In this document: piece by piece, positions 23,000-32,150 of the stretch
How the letters are laid out: every line of letters starts with the position of its first letter
Position numbering within the stretch: position 1 is the stretch's first letter
Translations under genes and position numbers: made by a program
The notes under the pieces: generated by a model
The model's input: only the letters and a program-made list of their open reading frames with translations
Told to the model about the DNA's origin: nothing
The model's database searches: none
From: Wyeomyia smithii
Taxonomy: Eukaryota > Arthropoda > Insecta > Diptera > Culicidae
Length of the DNA: 64,000 nucleotides
NCBI RefSeq assembly: GCF_029784165.1
Contig: NC_073696.1
Location: forward strand, 114,174,665 to 114,238,664
Direction: 5' to 3'

Positions 23000-24602
23000 C
23001 TCTCCATAGGTCCGTCGTTAGGGGAAGAAAGGATAACGACAGGAGAATATCATGTTGACTGAGTAGCAGCAGAGATGCGGTGCTGTGAGAGGGAAAATGT
23101 GCTAGAAGGGACAACTTCGGCAGCGGCTGAGTTGAGCGAGAGTAGGAGAGAATACATTGCTCGTTTGGACGTAAACTAAGCGATGACATCTACAGAACTT
23201 AGGAAATCAGTAAACAATTGTTTGTGTGCAAAAGGTCGCTGTTCCCGATGGCAGGTCGGCGGCCGGCTAGGACAGCAAGCCTTTGATGATACGTTTTTGC
23301 CGCATCGCATGTTTCGCTAAAGACGCAATCCACAAAACTTTTATTCCTTAATTCCACATAACGATAACCATTAATCAAAAAGACATTCTTACATTATTAA
23401 TTTTTCAAGGATATACGCAAAGGTCACTTGTCTAGCACATCAGTTCAACGAAAAAGAAAAGCGTGACACCAAATTTTGGAATTCGTATATTTTCCTGCCA
23501 CTCCAATTAATCGTTAACAAATTGTTTCCCTCGTAGCAACAAACTGCTTTGCCCCTTCAGCTTTCATGCATATTGTAATTTGTGTATAATTCCTACACAG
23601 TAAAAAATTCTGAATATTACACGTCACGTAAAATATTTTCTCGTTTGAATTCCAGTTTCTTCTGACGTAAACCACGGTTTTATTTGAAAAATTATGTGCA
23701 ATATCATTGAAATTTGCGTGGAATATTATGGAATATTCTATCATAAGTGATGGAGGCAATTCTTCATATGCGGTTCGATATAAAGTTTACTTACTGTGTA
23801 GTGTTCTTCATTCCGAACATCGAAATTTCATTCCCAACATTGAAATTTGAACACAAAAAATGTAATTTTTTTTGCTACATTTAGCAAATTTTCGGTTTTT
23901 TGAAACTTGTTCGATCAAAGACATATGATGAAAATATATATAATTGAGGGTTGAAGGTTCAACTTCGACAGGTAAGATATTGAAGAGGCGAGAAAAATTT
24001 TGTATTAGGGCACGTGAGTGTATCTTTTGGGTCAGTCCTTTCTATCACGAATTTTTATTTGATCAATTTCACCCCATTTGGTATTACACAAAAAAACGAG
24101 TATGATTATCAAAAAACAACTCTTCAAGATGGAAACATGAATAAATTTTTGTTTCCAGTGAGAATAATAATGAACTCGACCAATTGGGTCGTTTGATCTA
24201 AGTTTTCAAAACTTTTAAAATCCTGCATTATTCTCATTCTATAACAATCCACCGTGCATGACGAATTGCGTTTAATAAAATTATACTGAAACGGCGGGAC
24301 AGTATATAAATTACACCGCTGAAAGGTTGTAAAAGGAAAAATTGATCTTTCAGTGGGAGTGGCATAAAAATGGCACTTTTAATTAGTTATACAGACTGCA
24401 TTATTACGCGCGATAAACAAGCACAACCCAACCATGCGAAAGATAAAGAAGTAGTTTCTCAGAGGTCGTCTTGAGCATCCATTAAAAGTTATTTTATGCT
24501 GGTGAAGCGCAAGAAGTGAGAGCATTGGGTTTGCCAGCTGAAGCTGTTCTTAACTTATTGTTCTGTTCTGAGAAGGAAATATTTCGTATCACTTAAACTT
24601 AC
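23000..24602. other. Intronic sequence upstream of Lar exon
   Basis: Contains no supported gene. The stretch at about 24240-24540 is more GC-balanced and may hold ancestral unique intron sequence. A polypyrimidine-rich minus-strand exon is not evident. Confidence 0.4.
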
Positions 24603-24742
24603 CTCATCGCGCATTTCCTGCACATGAATGTGGTACCCGCGGATGATTCCGTTGCGGTTTTTCTCCTTCGGGGGTTTCCACGAAACGTGTATGGTTGTGG
24701 AGTTAACCGGTGTGGCTTTAACTTCCTGTGGATCTCCGGGCA
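24603..24742 (-). CDS. Lar: Lar, exon with first half of a fibronectin III repeat
   Basis: A 140 bp exon: TG completing a valine codon, then 46 codons (PGDPQEVKATPVNSTTIHVS, WKPPKEKNRNG, GYHIHVQEMRDE). The acceptor ACACAG lies just above 24742 and the donor is GAG/GTAAGT at 24603/24602. It joins GKGLLNEP of the large exon in phase 0, giving a complete FNIII repeat with the conserved tryptophan and the IIRGYHIHVQ strand. It lies about 20.8 kb upstream of the next exon, so the FNIII repeat is split by a giant intron. Upstream Ig and FNIII exons of Lar are outside the window. Confidence 0.93.
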
Positions 24743-24749
24743 CTGTGTT

Positions 24750-27100
24750 TTTGGATTTGTTTCATATATTTGGAAGTTAAATTGGGAGTGGTTTGGAGAG
24801 TGGGAGGGAGAAAAAAAATTTTAATTAGTATCACCAAGTCTACTCTGCAACGATCGAAAACATTACGAAACAGAAAAGAAAACAAATAACCCTATCCTGT
24901 CAGTACTTTCAAGCTGGTTAATTTTCTATTAGCTTCAAATGTTAATTAAAGTTCCATTATCTACAGTTTTATCTTGTCTATTTGATACAAGTATTTCTGA
25001 TAAATATTAATGTTTCTTTTGTACTGTTTCAAACGATTAGTTTCTTTCTAGAATCCTATCAAAATTTATTTTTTTTTTATTTTTCGTTGTGTAGAAAAAT
25101 AACGTAGTTTTTTTTCACAATGTATCTTCCAGTGCTTCGGTGTTTAAGCTTTTTTCGTCTTATCGACGTATTCATTAACAGTTACCGGTTACGCTGAAAC
25201 ATTCCGATAATACCGTCGGATTATTGCAACTGCATCCATTAACTGCTTTTAACAAAGGCATTTAAAAGTAGATCACCCAATGAAAATTGCAGCAGCCCCG
25301 GTAAACTGTTATCGTTGAAATTGCACTCCTGCACTTTTCCAAATTAGACCGAGCGACAGGTGCTCGGTATCATGTTCAATACATCGCATTTAAGCTTGTC
25401 GAAATGTTTGAAAACACCGACCGCCGCTGCTGCCGTCATTTATACCTACTGGGGTAATACCCGGAAATGGCGCCATATTCATCCTTCCCACGTTCCTCCC
25501 CCTGCTTTCGAAATGCCACGGCGCTCCGTAACAAAACGGCGGTTTATGAGGACGGTAGCCATCGGATTGTGCTGTTCCACGAGAGCGATAAGTACGGGCA
25601 ATAATCGTGTAAGCTTGTTCGCAGTTTGGTGAGTTTGTTGTTCTTGCGGAATTGATTGCTCGAAGGGAAGGTAGTTTAGTTTGATTGCAAATGTTTAGTT
25701 TGATTGGTTTAGCGGGCGGGATTATGTGCGAGTTTGGCAGACTCGACGGATACAAATTTCAATTCTCGTGTGCGCCAGGACACAGGCCTGTCGGAATGGT
25801 AGCCGGAGTCTACATCTCGAATGAAGTCCCGCATTCTCGATTACGCGATCCCTCAGTCGCAACCGATGGTGGATTAGCAGATTCATGTTGTAACCGGTGC
25901 ATTGTTTGAATTGATGCCAGAAATAGCTTTAGTTACAATATTGTCAAGTTCTGGCGGACAGGAAGGAAATGCGATTAACATAGTTTGCACTCAGCAAACG
26001 TTTCAGCCGGGTTTCGGAACTGCCGATTGCTGGTGGCTTTTTAGAAATATTTGTTTTGATTAAAGGCAAGTTTAATGTTTTCTGCATCGACATCCCAAAG
26101 AAACTATGTTTATGATTTTTTCACTTGAAGATTTTTTGTTAGAGCAATATGGATGGATAGTGCAGAGTTAGCGAAACTAGTGCTTGCATGGAGTGAATAG
26201 TCAAGAATTCACTTATAGCATTCAACTATTGGTGATCCTGATATAATTCTTTTTGAGTTATCTTTGAAACAAAGCTGATCTCTCAAACGGAGCATGAAAA
26301 ATGCTAAAACTGCTAGAATCCGGATAGTTAAAAATGTACAAATGACAAAGTTCACTTTTTCCTCATTATCAGAAAAAGAATGCTTTGCCGTCCTTTTGTG
26401 CATTATTTTTGACAATTAACAATTTATCAATCTCGTCTGTTTACTAAAAATACCATACTGATGAAGAGAGAGGGACGAAAATTGTTCTCGAGCTCTCGAT
26501 TTGAAGTCCATTAGAAAAGAAAATGAAGAGCGGAACACCGCTATAATAATTAAAATAAATGTTTGATTAGTAATTGATTCTACCGTTATAAAGAAAACAA
26601 AAGAATCCCGAACGAAATAATCGTAAACTTCCGCGCTCGTTTTTCACAATGCATACCTTATTAAAACCGCATCATCTAGCGCTATTCACCGGAAGCCTCA
26701 ATAATTTATTGGCGGTTATTAATTACATCTGAAGAACCTTTCCGACGTACTGCACAGTGGCTAATTCTGTTTGCCATTTGAGCTTCTGCTCCCACGCGCA
26801 GTGAAACGCACACGGAATATCAAAGTGGTCCCTCCGGGTGTGATTCATTGAACAATTAATTTTCCCAATTAAAATCATTATTCCGAAAGCGATTTTCACG
26901 GCTTTTTCATGGCTGTATTTTCATTAGCCCAGTGAAGAAAGCTCGGAAGAGTGCCGGTGGAAAACAGTTTTACCTTTTACCTTACCGGAATACGCAAGAT
27001 GTGCCGGGACTGGTGGACGATGGTGGCATAAGTGGTATCAATCGGCAGTAAATTTCAATTTTCCTATCCAGATGGAAAGAAAAACTTTTCTGTACTCTTT
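24750..27100. other. Intronic sequence with GC-balanced unique-looking patches
   Basis: No repeat or TE signature. Patches at about 25360-25900 and 26640-27060 are less AT-rich and lack TE hallmarks. They are candidates for conserved non-coding or enhancer sequence, which cannot be judged from one genome. Short open frames here are not supported as genes. Confidence 0.35.
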
Positions 27101-27120
27101 TTTTCTATGTGTAACCTGGT

Positions 27121-27164
27121 TCTGGTCAAAATGGAACCTAGAAGTGGGTTCCATTTTGACCAGA
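27121..27164. other. Perfect 18-bp stem-loop
   Basis: TCTGGTCAAAATGGAACC (27121-27138) is followed by an 8-base loop and its exact reverse complement (27147-27164). It could fold in RNA of either strand. Possible readings are a hairpin in the Lar intron, a tiny MITE or a small-RNA precursor. Confidence 0.8.
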
Positions 27165-28079
27165 TTCTTCGTGACTAAGTAGGAGTCGAAGTAGAAAACA
27201 GACCGCAGTGAAATGGATATTAGCCGAATTAATTTATTAGCTTAATAGCTGGAGAAACTTTTGGAAGCCAATCGCGCCATAGTTTCGGTTGCAACGGTCA
27301 AAGTTGTGGCTTGAATCTTAGAACGTGGTTTTTATAACAGCGCTTGTTATGATGTTTTACTGCATCTTGCTTTAATTTTATGATTGAAGATTATAATCAG
27401 AGTTTTTTTTTAACATAAATGCATATCTCGAAAACGGTTGGTTGGATTAAGAATTTTTCTGAAAATATGGTAATGATTTTTGATCGAAGAGGTTTTGCTG
27501 TTACTGTTAAGTGGTAAATATAACTAAGTTCATGAAATCATTGATTATCAATCGCAAAACCACGAATTAAATAAAGAATTTTGCTTATGTCGAGATGCAA
27601 GGGCAAACAGTGAATCACATCGGGCCCGTCCAGTCAATTGCAAGAGAACAGTATATTGAAAATGCTCTTTAATGGTTGTCAACTAACTGTTCACGAGTTC
27701 CATCAACTATGTAATTTCTTCTGATAAAATGATACTACAAACGAAGCGTTTCATCAGTCTTGCAGTTATTTCAAACTTCTAGTTCTCCAGATGCTTCTCT
27801 ATTATTTCTGGAGTAATAATTTTTTTGCTCGTAAACAATCACACACTTTCAGACGCGCGATTACACGGTCTATGTATGTAACGCTTTCAGCAATCTTTTT
27901 TAGCCTTCTATAGTTAATTCTGGCTTCAAATCGTAAGTAGACGGCCTGGAAGAGCTCCGGTCTTCACAAGTTCCAAACTCATGCCTCCACGAGTCGTATG
28001 ATCACAATAGACTGTCAGCTGAAAAATGGAAACAGCAGATTGGCGTGTGAAGCGATCATTGGTGAGTTAACCAAGTTTC
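27165..28079. other. Intronic sequence, nothing firm
   Basis: AT-rich sequence without supported features up to the first trace of retroelement coding sequence near 28085. Confidence 0.4.
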
Positions 28080-28170
28080 GGCGGTGGGAGTCACGATGTA
28101 CTGTCACGACGGACCTTTGGTGAAACAGGGGGTTGGTGCAGGCTTTACAAGCCAACCGTCAAAATGATCA
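28080..28170 (+). pseudogene. RNase H-like N-terminal trace
   Basis: The plus strand reads TMYCHDGPLVKQGVGAGF at 28093-28146, resembling the start of a retroelement RNase HI domain (YTDGS...GVGAG). It lies before, not after, the RT of the adjacent element, so it is either a separate copy or a rearranged piece. Confidence 0.4.
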
Positions 28171-28345
28171 GTACAGGAACGAACTCAGGCAACAAAAACG
28201 AACTTACGATTGGAAACTCAGATCATAGAATTGCAAGTTCTTTAAATTTTTGGGGATGTACCCGCATCCTTTCCGATTTATTGAGGGTCCGCAAGTTTAA
28301 CATTGTCTATCTAGCAGAGCTAATTAGGAAGTCCTGGATATAACT

Positions 28346-28990
28346 TTGTCCAGCAACAAACTTTCAGACAATATACAGAATTGGCATGTGTCTGATAAAA
28401 TTTCACTATCAGATCACAGGCAAATTCTTTTCGATTACTGTGCAGGAGAAATCTTGCAAGAAACCTTTAGAGACCCCAGGAAAACCAACTGGGATCTCTA
28501 CAACAGCAAACAGTTGATCGACAAACATATCTTTGAAAGAGAAATTAAAACCAAAGATGAGCTGGAAACTTGCTCTAATTCAATCACAAGTAAGATAATT
28601 AGTGCATACTACGAAAGTTGTCCTACCAAGACGCGAGTGTCAAATAAAGACTCACCTTGGTGGAATAAGACCCTAGAAGGACTTAGAAAGTCCTCTAGGA
28701 AGCTGTTCAATAAAGCGAAACTAACAGGTAATTGGAAACTGTATATAACATCACTAACAAAATACAACAAGGAAATAAGAAAATCCAGAAGAAACAGTTG
28801 GAAATTTATGTGTGAACGTATTGAAAACACATCCACTGCCGCCAGGTTGCAAAGAGCCCTGTCTAAAGAACATTCCAACGGTTTAGGTAGATTGAGAAAA
28901 ACTGACGGTACTTACACAGATTCTCAGGAAACACTGGAAATTATGATGGAGCAAGGAACTGTTTATTCTAATTCTTACGGAGATGCGTAA
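28346..28990 (+). pseudogene. Endonuclease end and linker of I/R1-superfamily ORF2
   Basis: 214 codons: LSDNIQNWHVSDKISLSDHR (end of endonuclease), then SPWWNKTLEGLRKSSRKLF, YNKEIRKSRRNSWKFMCERI and RLRKTDGTYTDSQETL, a typical linker between endonuclease and RT. It ends in a stop where an internal deletion joins it to the RT part at about 28985. Confidence 0.75.
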
Positions 28991-30390
28991 GGTGAGCCTA
29001 ATACTAAATTACATTCCATCTAGTTGGAGACAAACTAAAGTTATTTTCATACCAAAAGCCGGAAAACGAGATAGGACAATCCCGAGAGCGTTTAGGCCAA
29101 TTAGTTTAACTTCCATCTTTTTGAAAACTATAGAAAAATTAATCGACTATCATATTAAAACAGTATATATGAAATCCAATCCATTAAGCAAATTTCAATT
29201 TGCTTACAAAAACAACATATCAACCACTGACGCGCTACATATGTTAGTGGGAAAAACCGAAAAATCCATCCATGCCAAGAAAATTTCCCTGGCAGCCTTT
29301 CTTGATATTGAGGGAGCATTTGATAATGCGTCTCACAACTCAATGAAAATAGTCATGGAAAGGCATGGCATAGACAAGAACACAATAAAGTGGACTCATG
29401 CCATGCTAATAAGTCGCGAAACAACGGTTAAACTCGGGGACACGTCCCTAACAAGAAAAACTACATAAGGATGCCCTCAAGGAGGGATATTATTTCCCCT
29501 GTTATGGTCATTAATCGTAGACGATCTTAAGACCCTAGAAGGACTTAGAAAGTCCTCTAGGAAGCTGTTTAATAAAGCGAAACTAACAGGTAATTGGGAA
29601 CTGTATATAACATCACTAACAAAATACAACAAGGAAACAAGAAAATCCAGAAGAAACAGTTGGAAATTTATGTGTGAACGTATTGAAAACACATCCACTG
29701 CCGCCAGGTTGCAAAGAGCCCTGTCTAAAGAACATTCCAACGGTTTAGGTAGATTGAGAAAAACTGACGGTACTTACACAGATTCTCAGGAAACACTGGA
29801 AATTATGATGGAGCAAGGAACTGTTTATTCTAATTCTTACGGAGATGCGTAAGGTGAGCCTAATACTAAATTACATTCCATCTAGTTGGAGACAAACTAA
29901 AGTTATTTTCATACCAAAAGCCGGAAAACGAGATAGGACAATCCCGAGAGCGTTTAGGCCAATTAGTTTAACTTCCATCTTTTTGAAAACTATAGAAAAA
30001 TTAATCGACTATCATATTAAAACAGTATATATGAAATCCAATCCATTAAGCAAATTTCAATTTGCTTACAAAAACAACATATCAACCACTGACGCGCTAC
30101 ATATGTTAGTGGGAAAAACCGGAAAATACATCCATGCCAAGAAAATTTCCCTGGCAGCCTTTCTTGATATTGAGGGAGCATTTGATAATGCGTCTAACAA
30201 CTCAATGAAAATAGTCATGGAAAGGCATGGTATAGACAAGAACACAATAAAGTGAACTCATGCCATGCTAATAAGTCGCGAAACAACGGTTAAACTCGGG
30301 GACACGTCCCTAACAAGAAAAACTACATAAGGATGCCCTCAAGGAGGGATATTATTTCCCCTGTTATGGTCATTAATCGTAGACGATCTC
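28667..30390 (+). repeat. 862-bp tandem duplication inside the retroelement
   Basis: Bases 28667-29528 and 29529-30390 are the same sequence with fewer than about a dozen differences noted by eye. The unit spans linker and RT palm. Because 862 is not a multiple of 3, the duplication itself breaks the frame. The junction is at TCTTAAGACC near 29528. Confidence 0.93.
28983..29520 (+). pseudogene. RT fragment, first duplicated copy
   Basis: 161 codons to a stop at 29468: VSLILNYIPSSWRQTKVIFI, FRPISLTSIFLKTIEKLIDY, FLDIEGAFDNASHNSMKIV, ending RKTT before a stop. The frame then reads GCPQGGILFPLLWSLIVDD. It is interrupted by the tandem duplication at about 29528. Confidence 0.75.
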
Positions 30391-31031
30391 TTCGGAGCCT
30401 ATCGGAAAACGGCTTCGAAGTGATAGGTTTTGCAGACGACGTAGTGATTTTAGTTAGGGGGAAGTACGACTGCGTTATTTCTAATAGAATGCAAACTGCA
30501 CTTAATCTCACAGCTCAGGGGTGTAGGCGAGAGGGGTTAAATGTAAATCCATCCAATACAATTATTGTTCCTTTCACTAGAAAAAGGAAATACATTATTC
30601 CTAAATTGCGATTCGAAGGCATCAATATAAAGCTTTCCACTGAAGTCAAATATTTGGGAATCATACTTGACCAGACACTAAGCTGGAACACTCAAATAGA
30701 ACAAACAATTACCAAGGCCACAAACGCCCTATGGGTATGCAGCAGAGCAATTGGAAAAAGCTGGGGTCTCAAACCCAGCATGATACATTGTATATATAAA
30801 ACAATAATCATACCCAGAATAACCTACGCCTCGTTAGTTTGGTGGCCCAAAACCACTGAAACATCCACTCAAGCTAAGCTAGGTAAAATCCAAAGATTGG
30901 CCTGTGCATCGATTTGTGGAGCTATGAGAAGCACTCCACCAAGAGCCCTAGATGCAATACTTCACCTTCTTCCACTTCATCAGGTGGTTCAACTAGAAGC
31001 GGAAAAACACAAATATTTGCATTTTTTGTGA
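29531..31031 (+). pseudogene. RT, second duplicated copy and downstream RT
   Basis: Repeats the linker and RT start, with a stop in place of tryptophan (AAGTGA) at about 30254. It continues beyond the duplication with LRSLSENGFEVIGFADDVVI (motif C), STEVKYLGIILDQTLSW and VWWPKTTETSTQAKLGK to a stop near 31031. Some 230 codons (30333-31031) are open, but several lesions upstream exclude function. Confidence 0.75.
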
Positions 31032-31199
31032 TAGTCAGGCTGTACTTAAAGCCCTGAATTCTACTTTCTGCCACTCTAAACTAGTGTGGAAATGCATCCT
31101 GTCGCATAGAAAGTTAGCTATGGAAAACCAAGTTAACTTATACTGGGTTCCTGGTCATTGTGGCCGTGAACGGGGAAATTTATTGTACAAAGTGTCTGC

Positions 31200-31305
31200 T
31201 GGAATTTATTCTGGCCGGATCTGGTGTCGACCCACTACTCACAGAAATCGTTGGAGGAGATGGAGCGGCTGAATATCGATGTGGTACCCAAGTCGGCGAA
31301 TACAC
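31200..31305 (+). pseudogene. Tc1/mariner transposase C-terminal fragment
   Basis: Reads LVSTHYSQKSLEEMERLNID followed by VVPKSANTPNVPQL, matching the part of Tc1/mariner-family transposases that leads to the last catalytic acidic residue (N-P-P-N-x-P-x-L-R-P-I-E). The homology stops just before RPIE, at the join to an RTE scrap. About 100 bp; a fragment only. Confidence 0.6.
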
Positions 31306-31344
31306 CCAACGTCCCCCAGCTGCTTGCGCTTGAAGGTGTTATGA

Positions 31345-31790
31345 ACCGTGCAACACAGTGGACCTCGTCGTAATCGACGGAGATGGGTGGTTGGCAAATT
31401 TGTGAACTTCGGATCATTGGTAGCGTCAGACAACAACTGCAGCAGAGAAATCCGCAGACATATTGTATTGAAGTTGTACCTACTACGGACTCCATAAGAC
31501 CTTGTGGTTTGGTAAACTTCGCTCCCGTACCATGTGTATGATGCACAAGAAGCTAGTAAGACCGGTAGTCCTCTACAGGCTCGAAATACGGATAATGCTC
31601 TAAAAGGATGGCGTATGGAGGCGAAGATTGGACCATGCGCTGGTGAAACCCTACTCAGTATCCAGAAAGTCGCTAGAGCTGGAAGGGTACAGTGGGTAGG
31701 AAATGTTGTAAGAATGCCAGACAGTAATCCCACAAAAATGGTTTCGTCTCGAATTCGGCCGGTACAAAAGGTAGAGGTTTGCTAGGAGCT
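31345..31790 (+). pseudogene. RTE-clade C-terminal fragment
   Basis: In shifting frames: KFVNFGSLVASDNNCSREIR near 31400 (RTE FVYLGSLVTSDND-type motif), LHKTLWFGKLRSRT near 31495, MHKKLVRPVVLYRLEI near 31541, and RAGRVQWVGNVVRMPDSNPT near 31675. This is the same C-terminal region as in the two larger RTE copies, highly decayed. Confidence 0.7.
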
Positions 31791-31889
31791 TGGTGTTTGG
31801 GCTAAGTAGAGCAAGATCTTGGAAGTGTAGGACGCTCAAGAAACTGGAAACAAACATTGTGACGCAGCTGAAAAGTTCTCATAGAGTTC

Positions 31890-32150
31890 TTCAGGCGGTT
31901 CTTTGGACAGATGAATCTGAATTTTAGCTGTTTAAACGAAAGCGGTGGGATCAGACGAAGATCGGGTGATTTGGGTAGAAATATAATAGTCTGATTCAGG
32001 TAAACCTTGAAGCGACGGTCGTGTTTCAGTAGAACAACGATGGCCTCAACCGTATCGAGAATTGGTGGGCAATTCTCGATGCAAGGGCTGACAAAATTAG
32101 TGTTTTTAATAAAAATGATTATTTAGAAGTAGCCAGGAAGAGCATGATCC
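31890..32150 (+). pseudogene. Tc1/mariner transposase, internally deleted
   Basis: VLWTDESEF-stop-LFKRKR at about 31898-31945 matches the first catalytic aspartate motif (W-S/T-DES-F). GLNRIENWWAILDARADKI at 32041-32097 matches the D-L-N-P-I-E-N-L-W motif carrying the last catalytic residue. The two are only about 100 bp apart, so the middle of the DDE domain is deleted. Stops are present. Confidence 0.65.

Larger units (their letters stand above)
3808..24602 (-). other. Lar: Lar intron, 20,795 bp, transposon-filled
   Basis: Intron bounded by donor GAG/GTAAGT at 24603/24602 and acceptor TTTCAACAG at 3808 (minus strand). It holds the Jockey relic, RTE copy 1, the pentanucleotide arrays and two R1-clade elements, plus unassigned AT-rich sequence. 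Confidence 0.85.
28325..31200 (+). mobile_element. I/R1-superfamily non-LTR retrotransposon with RNase H, decayed and internally duplicated
   Basis: Plus-strand element with the end of an endonuclease (EVLDITLSSN..NWHVSDKISLSDHRQI), a linker, RT, and an RNase H remnant (CDSQAVLKALNS near 31027, NLYWVPGHCGRERGN near 31135). An 862-bp segment is present twice in tandem (28667-29528 and 29529-30390). The RT sequence (FRPISLTSIFLKTIEKLIDY, FLDIEGAFDNAS, GCPQGGILFPLLW, GFADDVVIL) places it in the large I/R1 group with RNase H; I cannot settle the clade. Deletions remove the sequence just upstream of RT and between RT and RNase H. It is dead. Confidence 0.78.

Noticed and set aside
25390..25755. 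121-codon minus-strand frame in a GC-balanced patch
   Set aside because: No domain or splice evidence; overlapping plus-strand frames are equally open.
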